Positions 42,223 through 50,860 of a stretch of DNA of 64,000 nucleotides are shown here, piece by piece. The stretch's first letter is position 1, and the number at the start of each line of letters is the position of its first letter. The stretch covers positions 37,627 through 101,626 of the forward strand of contig DDUM01000028.1 in NCBI GenBank assembly GCA_002344795.1, given 5' to 3'. Both the position numbers and the translations under genes were made by a program. Under the pieces are notes generated by a model. The model was given only the letters and a program-made list of their open reading frames with translations. It had not been told where the DNA came from and searched no databases. This stretch comes from Flammeovirgaceae bacterium UBA2338 (GTDB lineage: Bacteria > Bacteroidota > Bacteroidia > Cytophagales > Cyclobacteriaceae).

Positions 42223-44247
42223 ATGGATTTTAAACTTACTAGTGAGTACTCGCCAACTGGTGACCAGCCAACTGCTATTAAGCAGTTAACATCAGGGTTA
42301 TTATCTGGAGAACAGCACCAAACCCTCCTCGGAGTAACCGGATCCGGAAAGACGTTTACCATTGCAAACGTAGTGGCAGAAGTCAACAGACCCACCTTAG
42401 TACTCAGTCATAATAAAACATTGGCAGCGCAATTGTACGGAGAGTTCAAACACTTTTTCCCTGAAAATGCTGTGGAGTACTTCATCTCCTATTATGACTA
42501 TTATCAACCTGAGGCATTTATTCCAAGTTCAGGTTTATACATCGAAAAAGACTTGTCCATCAATGAGGAAATTGAAAAGTTAAGGCTTAGTGCTACCTCC
42601 TCATTGCTTTCAGGAAGGCGAGATGTCATTGTTATCGCCTCAGTCTCGTGTATATATGGCATTGGAAATCCTGAGGAGTTTGGAAAAAATAGAATTCAGT
42701 TAACGGCAGGAGAAACCATTCCCCGGAACCAGTTGCTGTTTGCGCTAGTGGATATTTTATACAGCAGAACAGAAGCTGAATTTAAGCGCGGTACTTTCAG
42801 GGTAAAAGGAGATACCGTGGATGTATTTTTAGCTTATGCCGATTACGCGGTGCGCATCTATTTTTTTGGTGATGAAATCGAAGCCATTCAATTGATTGAC
42901 CCATTTACTGGAAAAAAAATATCGGATGAAAAGGTAGCCGTCATTTTCCCTGCCAACCTGTTTGTAACCGGTAAAGACATGTTGCAGCAAGCCATTAGGG
43001 AAATCCAAGATGACATGGTTTTACAGGTGGAAATGTTTACTGATGAAAAGAGACACCTGGAGGCCAAGCGACTCAAAGAACGAACCGAATTCGATATTGA
43101 AATGATGCGTGAGTTGGGTTACTGTAGTGGTATAGAAAATTACTCACGGTACTTTGACCGAAGAAAAGCAGGGGCAAGACCATTCTGCCTGATTGATTAT
43201 TTCCCGGATGATTTTTTGATGGTGATTGACGAAAGTCATGTAACTATACCACAAGTACGAGCCATGTGGGGTGGAGATCGTTCACGTAAAGTCAATCTAG
43301 TGGACTATGGATTTAGACTTCCATCTGCGATGGATAATCGCCCTCTCACCTTCAATGAATTTGAAAGCATCCTCAATCAAGTGATTTATGTAAGCGCTAC
43401 TCCTTCAGAATATGAATTAAGAAAATCGGAAGGTGTGGTAATCGAACAATTGATTCGCCCTACCGGATTATTAGACCCAGAAATTGAAGTGAGGCCAAGC
43501 AAAAATCAAATAGACGACTTGCTGGAAGAAATAGACGAACGGGTAAAAAAGCAAGAACGTGTATTGATCACCACATTGACCAAAAGAATGGCAGAGGAAC
43601 TGACCAAATACCTGGAACGCGCTAATATAAAATGCAGGTACATTCACTCTGAAGTGCAGACACTGGATCGTGTAGAAATTTTACGTGAACTTCGGTTGGG
43701 AATATTCGATGTGCTTGTAGGTGTGAACTTACTTAGGGAAGGACTAGACTTACCGGAAGTTTCTTTGGTGGCAATTCTGGATGCAGACAAAGAAGGTTTC
43801 TTAAGAAACCAAAGATCGCTGGTACAAACAATTGGTCGTGCAGCACGTAATGAAAATGGCAAAGTGATTATGTATGCAGACAAAATCACCGAATCTATGC
43901 AACTGGCCATTGACGAAACCAACAGGAGAAGAAAAACACAACAAGACTATAACCTTGAGCACGGTATTGTTCCTAAAACCATTTTGAAATCAAGGGAAGC
44001 AATCATGGAGCAAACCAAAGTTGCTGACTCCAAAAAAACGACCAAACGCTACTATATTGAGGACGAAGAGCGGTCGCTAGCTGCTGATCCGGTAGTGACC
44101 TACTTAAGCACCGAGGAACTGAAGAAAATGTTTGAAAGAACCAAGAAAGCCATGGAAAAGGCGGCCAAAGAACTTGAATTCATTGAGGCAGCCCGTCTTA
44201 GGGATGAGTACCTGGCTTTGCAGAAACTGATTGAAGAAAGGGGTTAG
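42223..44247 (+). CDS. uvrB: UvrABC excision nuclease subunit B
   Basis: A 674-residue damage-recognition helicase of nucleotide excision repair. TGDQPTAIKQL (Q-like), GVTGSGKTFTIA (Walker A), the beta-hairpin region YYDYYQPEAFIPSSGLYIEKD that clamps DNA, MVIDESHVTIPQ (motif II), YVSATPSEYEL, LREGLDLPEVSLVAILDADKEGFLR and QTIGRAARN (motif VI). The C-terminal UVR domain (MEKAAKELEFIEAARLRDEYLALQKL) contacts UvrC. Complete and standard. Probably last in the TPR-comA-DUF368-aroE-uvrB transcript. Confidence 0.98.
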   Translation: MDFKLTSEYSPTGDQPTAIKQLTSGLLSGEQHQTLLGVTGSGKTFTIANVVAEVNRPTLVLSHNKTLAAQLYGEFKHFFPENAVEYFISYYDYYQPEAFIPSSGLYIEKDLSINEEIEKLRLSATSSLLSGRRDVIVIASVSCIYGIGNPEEFGKNRIQLTAGETIPRNQLLFALVDILYSRTEAEFKRGTFRVKGDTVDVFLAYADYAVRIYFFGDEIEAIQLIDPFTGKKISDEKVAVIFPANLFVTGKDMLQQAIREIQDDMVLQVEMFTDEKRHLEAKRLKERTEFDIEMMRELGYCSGIENYSRYFDRRKAGARPFCLIDYFPDDFLMVIDESHVTIPQVRAMWGGDRSRKVNLVDYGFRLPSAMDNRPLTFNEFESILNQVIYVSATPSEYELRKSEGVVIEQLIRPTGLLDPEIEVRPSKNQIDDLLEEIDERVKKQERVLITTLTKRMAEELTKYLERANIKCRYIHSEVQTLDRVEILRELRLGIFDVLVGVNLLREGLDLPEVSLVAILDADKEGFLRNQRSLVQTIGRAARNENGKVIMYADKITESMQLAIDETNRRRKTQQDYNLEHGIVPKTILKSREAIMEQTKVADSKKTTKRYYIEDEERSLAADPVVTYLSTEELKKMFERTKKAMEKAAKELEFIEAARLRDEYLALQKLIEERG

Positions 44248-44252
44248 CTTTG
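44245..44252 (+). promoter_or_regulatory. Promoter -7 element TAGCTTTG overlapping uvrB stop
   Basis: A perfect TAnnTTTG box whose first three bases are the uvrB stop TAG, 28 bases before the next ATG. Confidence 0.45.
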
Positions 44253-44280
44253 CATTAAATTATTTTTTAAACATCTACTT

Positions 44281-44703
44281 ATGAAAAAGCTTTTGATTGT
44301 TGTGTTTATCCTTGGAATGGTCAATTGGGTATCTGCCCAAAGTACGAGCGATATCATGATCGGTGGTGGGGTAGATTTCATAAAGACAGATAACCCAGGA
44401 GTTTTTGAAAAATCTCAAATAGGCTTTGAGGTAAACTATTTTGTGGTCAGACATTTTGCCGTAGGCTTAGGGGCTGAAATTTGGTCCAATCAAAAAAACT
44501 CATTTGCCATGGGTGCCCGATGGTACGCCAATGAAAATGTCTTCTTAAAGTTCAAGGGTTTGATTGGCGCCAATGATGTGGCGTTAGGAGCTGGCTATGC
44601 CAAAGCATTAACCCAATACCTCCGGCTGGAAGGGATGGGTGATTTCTATGTGAACAGTACCGAGTTCGGAATAAGGATTGGGTTGGCTTACGTTATTAAG
44701 TAG
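44281..44703 (+). CDS. Small outer-membrane beta-barrel-like protein
   Basis: A 140-residue secreted protein. Signal peptide (MKKLLIVVFILGMVNWVSAQ) then alternating hydrophobic strands: IMIGGGVDFIKT, QIGFEVNYFVVRHFAVGLGAEIWS, SFAMGARWYANENVFLKFKGLIG, ALGAGYAKAL and GIRIGLAYVIK. Aromatic girdles and the strand at the C-terminus suggest a small 6-8-strand porin-like or OmpA-like barrel. Function unknown. Confidence 0.75.
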   Translation: MKKLLIVVFILGMVNWVSAQSTSDIMIGGGVDFIKTDNPGVFEKSQIGFEVNYFVVRHFAVGLGAEIWSNQKNSFAMGARWYANENVFLKFKGLIGANDVALGAGYAKALTQYLRLEGMGDFYVNSTEFGIRIGLAYVIK

Positions 44704-44743
44704 AAGTGAGGGCTATCGTTGTAGTAGAGTAGAATAGGGAGTG

Positions 44744-44773
44744 TTGACAAAATAATATTTTGTATTAACTTTC
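44744..44773 (+). promoter_or_regulatory. Promoter of the TonB-plug protein gene
   Basis: TTG (44744-44746), 19-base spacer, TAACTTTC (44766-44773; one mismatch to TAnnTTTG). The predicted start of transcription (about 44780) coincides with the palindrome at 44779-44792. Confidence 0.6.
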
Positions 44774-44778
44774 TAAGC

Positions 44779-44792
44779 GATAACCGGTTATC
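44779..44792. promoter_or_regulatory. Perfect 14-bp palindrome GATAACCGGTTATC at the start site
   Basis: A perfect 14-base palindrome placed at the predicted transcription start, a classic repressor position. It lies inside a larger perfect 9-base inverted repeat, GAGTGTTGA (44739-44747) and TCAACACTC (44806-44814), which also covers the -33 element. Confidence 0.6.
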
Positions 44793-44820
44793 TTCCATTA
44801 ATACATCAACACTCAATATT

Positions 44821-46569
44821 ATGAAACCCATCTTGGTTTTATACATTTTGGTCATGGTCATCGTAGCTCCTGGGTATTGTCAACGGGTTAATGGAATTGA
44901 ACGAGATTCCCTTTCACAGTGGTTGCTTCCATTTCAGGAAAAAGTCTACCTGAAAACAGACAAGGGCTATTATTATCCGAGAGAAGATTTATGGTTCTGT
45001 GCAATTATGGATTATAGACTTCCTGCAATGAGAGATTCATTGAGCAACACACTATATGTAGATTTAATAGGACCGGATTTCAAAATCATTGAAAGAAAAG
45101 TGTTGAGAATTGAAGGAGGGTTTTCAGCCAATGACTTTAAACTTAGTAGGGATCTTTCTCCTGGATTGTATTTCTTGCGAGCTTATACGAATTGGATGAG
45201 AAACTATGGTGATGTTTCTCTGATGTCTGTCCCTATCCCTATTCTAAGCGTTGATAAGAATATAAAGAATCAAGAACCTCAAGAAGTTTATAATTCGCAA
45301 ACTGTTGAGGTTAAAGTAGCTCTTAACAAAGAAACATATACTACCAGAGACCGCGTAGATGTTAAAATCAGTCTTAAGGATACCCACGGAAAACCAATAA
45401 AAGGGAAATGTGTCGTAACTGTAACTGATGATGATGCAGTAAGATCTATTAAAGGTAGGGTAATGATACAGGACCAAGTAGGTCAATGGGATACACCTTA
45501 CTTAGTAGCCAAAGACACATCAATTTATTTTTTGGAACGCGGACTCACTTATTCAGGTTTGATCGAGGTCAAGCATAGACGATTTCCCGCCCACCTGGAT
45601 ATTGTACTGAGTCAGGGTCTTAATCTTGTTTCACTGGACACTGATAATTCGGGGCGATTCTATCTCAGTAACCTTGAGTTTTATGATTCTCTCAATTTAT
45701 TTATTAAGGCGGTTGATCAGAAAGGCAGGCAGTTATCCCAAATATCAATTGATCCACCCCCTACGTTGCTCTTTGTCGATCCAGGCAAGATGATCAATCT
45801 TGACTTGGAAGATTTTAATGCAGCGCAGAGAATTCAAAATACCTATCGCCCTGATAGTGATGTTACGCTACTAGAAGAGGTTGAAATTATCGGAAAAAAA
45901 GTAAACAGAGATGATATCCGGGAAGATCCAATTAAGAAGCTTTATGGAAGACCAGATTATACTATTAATGGAGAGGATCTAATCAGCGTTGCTGGATTAA
46001 ATGTTTTAATTGGTCTTCAAGGACGAGTCCCAGGCGTGAGAGTGGGCGAAAATAGTCGTGGCGAAGTTCAAATCAATATAAGAGGTCTCAGTTTACAAGG
46101 GTACACAACACCGATAATTTTTGTGGATGGAATTCCTTTTGAGGTAAACGACCTTAGAGCTATAAGTACTTCTCAAATTGATCACATCGAAATTGTCAAA
46201 AGAGCCTTACCACAATTTGGAAGCCGTGGGGCAAATGGGCTTATTGCGATTTATACAAAAATGAGTACGTTTAGTGACCACGAAAGCACAATACCATCTG
46301 ATTATGTGCTAAAAAAACTTGATGGATACGCAACGGCTCGCAGCTTCTATTCACCCGATTATTCATCACAAACAATAGCTGCCTCCGACTACGACTTTCG
46401 GTCTACCCTGTATTGGAATCCTAATGTTTCGATGGATGATGACGGTATTGCTACGCTGCACTTTTACACTTCCGATTTAATTGGAAATTATACCATTGAG
46501 GTTGAAGGCGTTGAAAAAACGAGGTGGACACCTTTTTGGGCAACCATTAAGTTTTCTGTAAATGAATAA
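44821..46569 (+). CDS. TonB-receptor plug-domain surface protein without barrel
   Basis: A 582-residue secreted protein. A signal peptide (ends APGYCQ) is followed by an MG2/macroglobulin-like N-terminal part (EKVYLKTDKGYYYPREDLWF, GLYFLRAYTNWMRNYG) and more beta-sandwich repeats. Next comes a complete TonB plug-like domain (about 385-490: GLQGRVPGVRV, VQINIRGLS, TPIIFVDGIPF, IDHIEIVKRALPQFGSRGANGLIAIYTK) and a short C-terminal beta-domain (LIGNYTIEVEGV). There is no 22-strand barrel, so it cannot be a transporter itself. Such plug/MG2 proteins are common but poorly understood in Bacteroidota. It appears tightly controlled by upstream palindromes. Confidence 0.82.
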   Translation: MKPILVLYILVMVIVAPGYCQRVNGIERDSLSQWLLPFQEKVYLKTDKGYYYPREDLWFCAIMDYRLPAMRDSLSNTLYVDLIGPDFKIIERKVLRIEGGFSANDFKLSRDLSPGLYFLRAYTNWMRNYGDVSLMSVPIPILSVDKNIKNQEPQEVYNSQTVEVKVALNKETYTTRDRVDVKISLKDTHGKPIKGKCVVTVTDDDAVRSIKGRVMIQDQVGQWDTPYLVAKDTSIYFLERGLTYSGLIEVKHRRFPAHLDIVLSQGLNLVSLDTDNSGRFYLSNLEFYDSLNLFIKAVDQKGRQLSQISIDPPPTLLFVDPGKMINLDLEDFNAAQRIQNTYRPDSDVTLLEEVEIIGKKVNRDDIREDPIKKLYGRPDYTINGEDLISVAGLNVLIGLQGRVPGVRVGENSRGEVQINIRGLSLQGYTTPIIFVDGIPFEVNDLRAISTSQIDHIEIVKRALPQFGSRGANGLIAIYTKMSTFSDHESTIPSDYVLKKLDGYATARSFYSPDYSSQTIAASDYDFRSTLYWNPNVSMDDDGIATLHFYTSDLIGNYTIEVEGVEKTRWTPFWATIKFSVNE

Positions 46570-46597
46570 AATATGGTGAGCTAAAAGTCACCATATT
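46570..46597. terminator. Bidirectional hairpin between convergent genes
   Basis: AATATGGTGA and TCACCATATT form a perfect 10-bp stem around an 8-base loop, directly after the plug-protein stop; sodB ends at 46658 on the other strand. T runs are weak on both sides. Confidence 0.7.
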
Positions 46598-46657
46598 GTT
46601 TCTACAGGATTGAAATTTCAGCTTTTACTGAATATCATTAATTATTACAAAAAAATG

Positions 46658-47260
46658 TTAAGCACCAAAACGCTTAGCTACCTCAGCCCAATTCACCACA
46701 TTCCAAAAAGCAGCAGCATAATCCGGCCTGCGGTTTTGATAGTGCAAATAATAAGCATGCTCCCATACATCCAAACCTAGAATGGGCGTTCCTTTTACTT
46801 CAGCTATATCCATTAAAGGATTATCCTGATTGGGGGTGCTGGTGATCGCCAACTTACCGCTTGCATCCTTAATCAACCACGCCCATCCAGAGCCAAAACG
46901 ACCCCCAGCAGCTGCATTGAATTTTGCTTTCATCTCATCGAATGAACCAAAGGCTGCATTGATAGCATCTGCCAGGGCTCCCGATGGATTGCCTCCTGCT
47001 TTGGGTCCCATCACCGTCCAAAATAAACTGTGGTTATAATGCCCACCACCATTGTTGCGAACGGCCACAGGGTATTTTGAAATGTTCTTACAAATATCCT
47101 CGATGCTTAATTTAGCAGCATCCGTACCTTCTATGGCTTTATTTAAATTCGTTACGTATGCATTATGGTGTTTTCCATGATGAATTTCCATGGTGCGTGC
47201 GTCAATGTGTGGTTCCAGCGCGTTAAAATCATATGGTAAATTGGGGAGTGTAAATGCCAT
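46658..47260 (-). CDS. sodB: Superoxide dismutase, Fe/Mn family
   Basis: A 200-residue cytoplasmic superoxide dismutase. Metal ligands: His in MEIHHGKHHNAYV (about 27), His in NNGGGHYNHSLFW (about 80), Asp and His in LGLDVWEHAYYLHYQNRRPDY (about 163 and 167). FGSGWAW and other residues fit the Fe or cambialistic class; Mn versus Fe cannot be decided by eye. Monocistronic, with its own -7 element and a shared terminator. Confidence 0.96.
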   Translation of the reverse strand: MAFTLPNLPYDFNALEPHIDARTMEIHHGKHHNAYVTNLNKAIEGTDAAKLSIEDICKNISKYPVAVRNNGGGHYNHSLFWTVMGPKAGGNPSGALADAINAAFGSFDEMKAKFNAAAGGRFGSGWAWLIKDASGKLAITSTPNQDNPLMDIAEVKGTPILGLDVWEHAYYLHYQNRRPDYAAAFWNVVNWAEVAKRFGA

Positions 47261-47301
47261 GTTCAGCTATGTTTAAAAGTGAAAAATATATGTAGTGTCT
47301 T

Positions 47302-47309
47302 CAAATATA
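47302..47309 (-). promoter_or_regulatory. sodB promoter -7 element TATATTTG
   Basis: On the minus strand a perfect TAnnTTTG box lies 41 bases before the sodB ATG. No clear TTG at -33. Confidence 0.55.
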
Positions 47310-47472
47310 CTAACTAAGTACTCAGGTAAAAAGTTTACCATTTCATGCTTTTAATTCACTTCTAATTTCTACACCTAAGACCAAAAAAATAATAAATCAA
47401 AAATGTCTTTCAATTCAATAATAGCACCAACTTTGGTATAGATTGGCAAGGTTTCCAATCAAGTGCAATAAA

Positions 47473-48405
47473 ATGATCAAAGAAGACAACCCTATTCTCC
47501 CCTATCTGGCACTGACTGTGGTTTGTATTGCATGGGGAACAACCTATCTGGCGCTTCGAATTGGTGTCCTTGAGTTTCCTCCGTTCCTATTTAGTGCCAT
47601 AAGACAAATTACCGCTGGTATTCTACTAGTTGGTGGTCTTCTTGCTTTTGGAAAAGTGAAGCTACCCGATAAGCCCGAACTTATGATTCAGGCCATTGGT
47701 GGATTTTTTATGATTACGTTGGGCAATGGCCTTGTAGGCTGGGCTGAGGTATATGTACCGAGTGGATTGGCTGCAATTATATGTTCTATCGTACCTATTT
47801 GGGTAATCCTGATCAATCTTGTGGTTGCAAAAGACGAAAAACCAACATTTCCCATAGTGATAGGATTGTTGATTGGGCTAAGTGGTATTATTCTAATTTT
47901 TAGTGATAACCTGGGTGGCTTTGCAGTGCCGGGCTACGCATGGGGAATTGCTTTTATCATTATAGCCAATCTGGGCTGGGCAGCTGGAAGTATCTGGATG
48001 AAGCGCAAAAACCAAACGACCAATCCGTTTCTAAATGCCGGATTACAAATGTTCTTTGGAGGAATCTTGTTATTGCCCTTCAGCCTGGCTTTTGACAATC
48101 TGAAAACCATACAATGGAGCAACAACGTAATTTATTCGTTGGTCTACCTTATTTTAGTGGGATCCATTGCGGCCTATGCGAGCTATTCCTATGCAATAAA
48201 AAAGCTCCCAATCACTATAGTTACACTCTATGCCTACATCAATCCCATTGTGGCTGTACTGCTGGGGTGGTTAGTATTAGAAGAAACACTTAACTTGAAA
48301 GTGGGAGTAGCCATTGGCATTACCCTCATTGGAATTTACATGGTGAACCGAGGTTATCAATTCAGAAATCTTTGGAAAGCCAAATTATCAACAAGCCCAG
48401 ACTAA
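47473..48405 (+). CDS. EamA/DMT-family transporter
   Basis: A 310-residue inner-membrane carrier with ten predicted helices in two EamA repeats. The first repeat begins LALTVVCIAWGTTYLALRIGV; the second begins GYAWGIAFIIIANLGWAAGSIWMKR and ends INPIVAVLLGWLVLEETLNLKVGVAIGITLIGIYMV. The family exports amino acids and small metabolites. ATG 47473 is chosen; a longer frame from 47443 adds an unlikely N-terminus. Three bases before the cupin gene and upstream of amino-acid enzymes, so amine or amino-acid export is plausible. Confidence 0.9.
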   Translation: MIKEDNPILPYLALTVVCIAWGTTYLALRIGVLEFPPFLFSAIRQITAGILLVGGLLAFGKVKLPDKPELMIQAIGGFFMITLGNGLVGWAEVYVPSGLAAIICSIVPIWVILINLVVAKDEKPTFPIVIGLLIGLSGIILIFSDNLGGFAVPGYAWGIAFIIIANLGWAAGSIWMKRKNQTTNPFLNAGLQMFFGGILLLPFSLAFDNLKTIQWSNNVIYSLVYLILVGSIAAYASYSYAIKKLPITIVTLYAYINPIVAVLLGWLVLEETLNLKVGVAIGITLIGIYMVNRGYQFRNLWKAKLSTSPD

Positions 48406-48407
48406 GT

Positions 48408-48761
48408 ATGCAGCCTATCCCCTTTCAAACTATTAATTGGGAAAATGTAGAAATAACAAAACACGCTGGTGAACAGGGAATGGCGTATTGGAGAACTGTA
48501 AATCATGAAGGGTTGAGAGTCCGAATGGTTGAATATTCACCTGGCTATATAGCCGACCATTGGTGTGAACGCGGGCACATTATCTTCTGCCTCCAGGGTC
48601 AACTCATTACAGAACTGTCAGATGGCACATCGCATATTCTTAAAAAAAACATGAGCTATCATGTAAGTGACCAGATGAGCAAACATAGATCATCCACAAA
48701 AGAGGGAGCCTTGCTGTTTATCATAGATGGTGAATTCCTGAATTTAAATTTGAAAACATAA
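48408..48761 (+). CDS. DHCW-motif cupin protein
   Basis: A 117-residue single-domain cupin starting at ATG 48408, two bases after the transporter stop. HWCERGHIIFCLQGQLITELSDG contains the first cupin motif (ADHWCERGH, matching the small 'DHCW motif cupin' family). No substrate is known for the family; metal binding through the His/Glu cluster is expected. Likely cotranscribed with the transporter and the PLP decarboxylase. Confidence 0.85.
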   Translation: MQPIPFQTINWENVEITKHAGEQGMAYWRTVNHEGLRVRMVEYSPGYIADHWCERGHIIFCLQGQLITELSDGTSHILKKNMSYHVSDQMSKHRSSTKEGALLFIIDGEFLNLNLKT

Positions 48762-48771
48762 AGGCCTTTTA

Positions 48772-50184
48772 ATGTCTACAAAAAAATCTACACAAGAAAG
48801 GATGTTTTCAGAGGTAGGATCTGGCCTTTTTGAAAAGGCTCAGTCCTACGGCCTTGAGTATCTTTCGAAAGTATTTGACAGAAATGTTTTTCCGGAAAAC
48901 CAGGCACTGGTCGACTTAGAAAAATTTGTCGAGGAAATGCCAACTCAATCTGAAGATGCCAGCAAAGTAATTGACTTGCTTCATCAATTTGGATCACCAG
49001 CTACGGTGGCCACCATGGGTGGCAGGTACTTTGGTTTCGTTACCGGAAGTGTGTTACCAGCAAGCCTCGCTGCCAAAAACTTATCCCTATTCTGGGATCA
49101 GGTATCGGCCATGCAGGTGATGTCTCCCATCACAGCCAAGCTTGAAGCCATCGTTGAAAAATGGCTTGTAGACCTTCTTCGCTTACCCCCAAATACAGTC
49201 GCTGGTTTTGTTAGTGGATCTTCGATGGCCAATTTTTGTGGACTTGTGGCAGCCCGGTATAGAATATTAAAAAATAAGGGTTGGGACATTACAGAGAAAG
49301 GACTCTTTGACGCCCCCAGAATCAGGGTATTGGCTGGAAGGCATGCGCACTCTACCATACTGAAAGCAGTTTCACTTTCTGGCATAGGGAAATCCAATAT
49401 GGAATGGGTGGATGTAGATGATCAAGGTCGAATTATTCCGGAATTAATCCCGTTACTCAGCGATAACACCATACTCATTCTCCAGGCTGGAAATGTAAAC
49501 AGTGGAAGTTTTGACAACTTCAAATCGATTTGTCAAAAAGCGCAGACGCAAGGGGCATGGGTTCATATTGATGGGGCATTCGGCTTGTGGGCACAAGCAT
49601 CACAAAAGTTAAAGCATTTGACTGATGGAATTGAATTTGCAAATTCCTGGACTGTAGACGCTCATAAAACATTAAACACACCTTACGATTCAGGTGTTAT
49701 TTTGTGTGCTGACAAAGAAGCCCTGGTCTCGTCACTCCACATGACCGGAGGCTATATCATTACAGGTAATGAAAGAGATGGGATGCTTTACACTCCGGAA
49801 ATGTCCAGGCGCGCCAGGATAATAGAGTTTTGGGCAGCCCTTAAATATTTAGGCAAAGATGGATTGGGTGAAATGATCCAGGGATTTCACGAACGAGCCA
49901 TTCAATTTTCAAAAGGTTTAAATGAAATTAAGGGATTCCATATCTTAAACGAAGTGGTGTTTAATCAGGTGTTGGTTGGTTGTGAAACAGAAGAAATAAC
50001 CACTCAAACCATCTCCAAGATTCAAGAATTAAAAGTGTGTTGGGTGGGCGGCTCAACCTGGCTAGGGAAAAAGGTGATAAGAATAAGTGTATGCTCCTGG
50101 GCAACCACTGAAACAGATGTGGATCTTTCTGTAAAATCTTTTGAGAAAGCCTTGAAAATGGTACTTCAAAGTAGCAATGAATAA
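48772..50184 (+). CDS. PLP-dependent decarboxylase (group II, aromatic amino-acid decarboxylase-like)
   Basis: A 470-residue fold-type I PLP enzyme of the group II decarboxylase family. GFVSGSSMANFCGLVAAR (PLP phosphate), AGRHAHSTILKAVSLSGIG, VHIDGAFGLWA with the PLP-binding Asp, and SWTVDAHKTLNTPYDSGV with the Schiff-base Lys. Members decarboxylate aromatic amino acids, glutamate or cysteine sulfinate, or act as aldehyde-forming variants; the exact substrate is uncertain. Ten bases after the cupin and eleven before the PaiB gene. Confidence 0.9.
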   Translation: MSTKKSTQERMFSEVGSGLFEKAQSYGLEYLSKVFDRNVFPENQALVDLEKFVEEMPTQSEDASKVIDLLHQFGSPATVATMGGRYFGFVTGSVLPASLAAKNLSLFWDQVSAMQVMSPITAKLEAIVEKWLVDLLRLPPNTVAGFVSGSSMANFCGLVAARYRILKNKGWDITEKGLFDAPRIRVLAGRHAHSTILKAVSLSGIGKSNMEWVDVDDQGRIIPELIPLLSDNTILILQAGNVNSGSFDNFKSICQKAQTQGAWVHIDGAFGLWAQASQKLKHLTDGIEFANSWTVDAHKTLNTPYDSGVILCADKEALVSSLHMTGGYIITGNERDGMLYTPEMSRRARIIEFWAALKYLGKDGLGEMIQGFHERAIQFSKGLNEIKGFHILNEVVFNQVLVGCETEEITTQTISKIQELKVCWVGGSTWLGKKVIRISVCSWATTETDVDLSVKSFEKALKMVLQSSNE

Positions 50185-50195
50185 AAAATTATAGC

Positions 50196-50804
50196 ATGTA
50201 TTTACCCAAAGACTACAGGAACAATAACCGGGAGGAGCAATTGGAGTTTATCAGAAAGAATAGCTTTGGAATGTTGGTAAGCGATGTCAACAACAAACCC
50301 TGGGCTACTCATATTCCTTTCATACTCAATAGTGATGGCACAAAATTGACGAGTCATATTTCAAGAGGCAATGTGCAGTGGAAATACTTTTCTTCTGAGA
50401 AAGAAGTAATGGTGGTCTTTTTAGGGCCAAATGCTTATGTCTCCTCCTCCTGGTATAACCACGAAAACGTATCCACCTGGAATTACATCGCGGTTCATGT
50501 CTATGGAAACCTCCGAATCATTGATGGTGACGAATTAAAAGCTTCATTGAAAGAATTAGTAGATCATTTCGAAGCAGACTCAGCCCACCCTGTTTCTCTC
50601 GAAAAAATGACTCCCTCTTATTTGGAAAGAGAGATACATGGTATTGTCGCTTTTGAAATTACAATTACACAGATCGAAGCTGTGTACAAACTCTCCCAAA
50701 ACAGAGAAAAAGAGGATTACGAAAACATCATTACAGAATTGAACAAAAGGGATAACAATGCTCAGGAAGTGGCCAAAGAAATGAAAAAACGTTGCCCTTA
50801 TTGA
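50196..50804 (+). CDS. paiB: FMN-binding PaiB-family protein
   Basis: A 202-residue protein of the FMN-binding split-barrel family, PaiB type. MYLPKDYRNNNREEQLEFIRKNSFGMLVS is the typical opening; HIPFILN, HISRGNVQWK and VSSSWYNHENVSTWNYIAVHVYG follow. PaiB was described in Bacillus as a negative regulator of sporulation and protease genes; most homologues are probably flavin enzymes. It sits between the decarboxylase and ilvE. Confidence 0.92.
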   Translation: MYLPKDYRNNNREEQLEFIRKNSFGMLVSDVNNKPWATHIPFILNSDGTKLTSHISRGNVQWKYFSSEKEVMVVFLGPNAYVSSSWYNHENVSTWNYIAVHVYGNLRIIDGDELKASLKELVDHFEADSAHPVSLEKMTPSYLEREIHGIVAFEITITQIEAVYKLSQNREKEDYENIITELNKRDNNAQEVAKEMKKRCPY

Positions 50805-50860
50805 ACTATCCGGTATCAAAAAACATAACAATTTAGATATATTTAATCCTATTAACAGAC

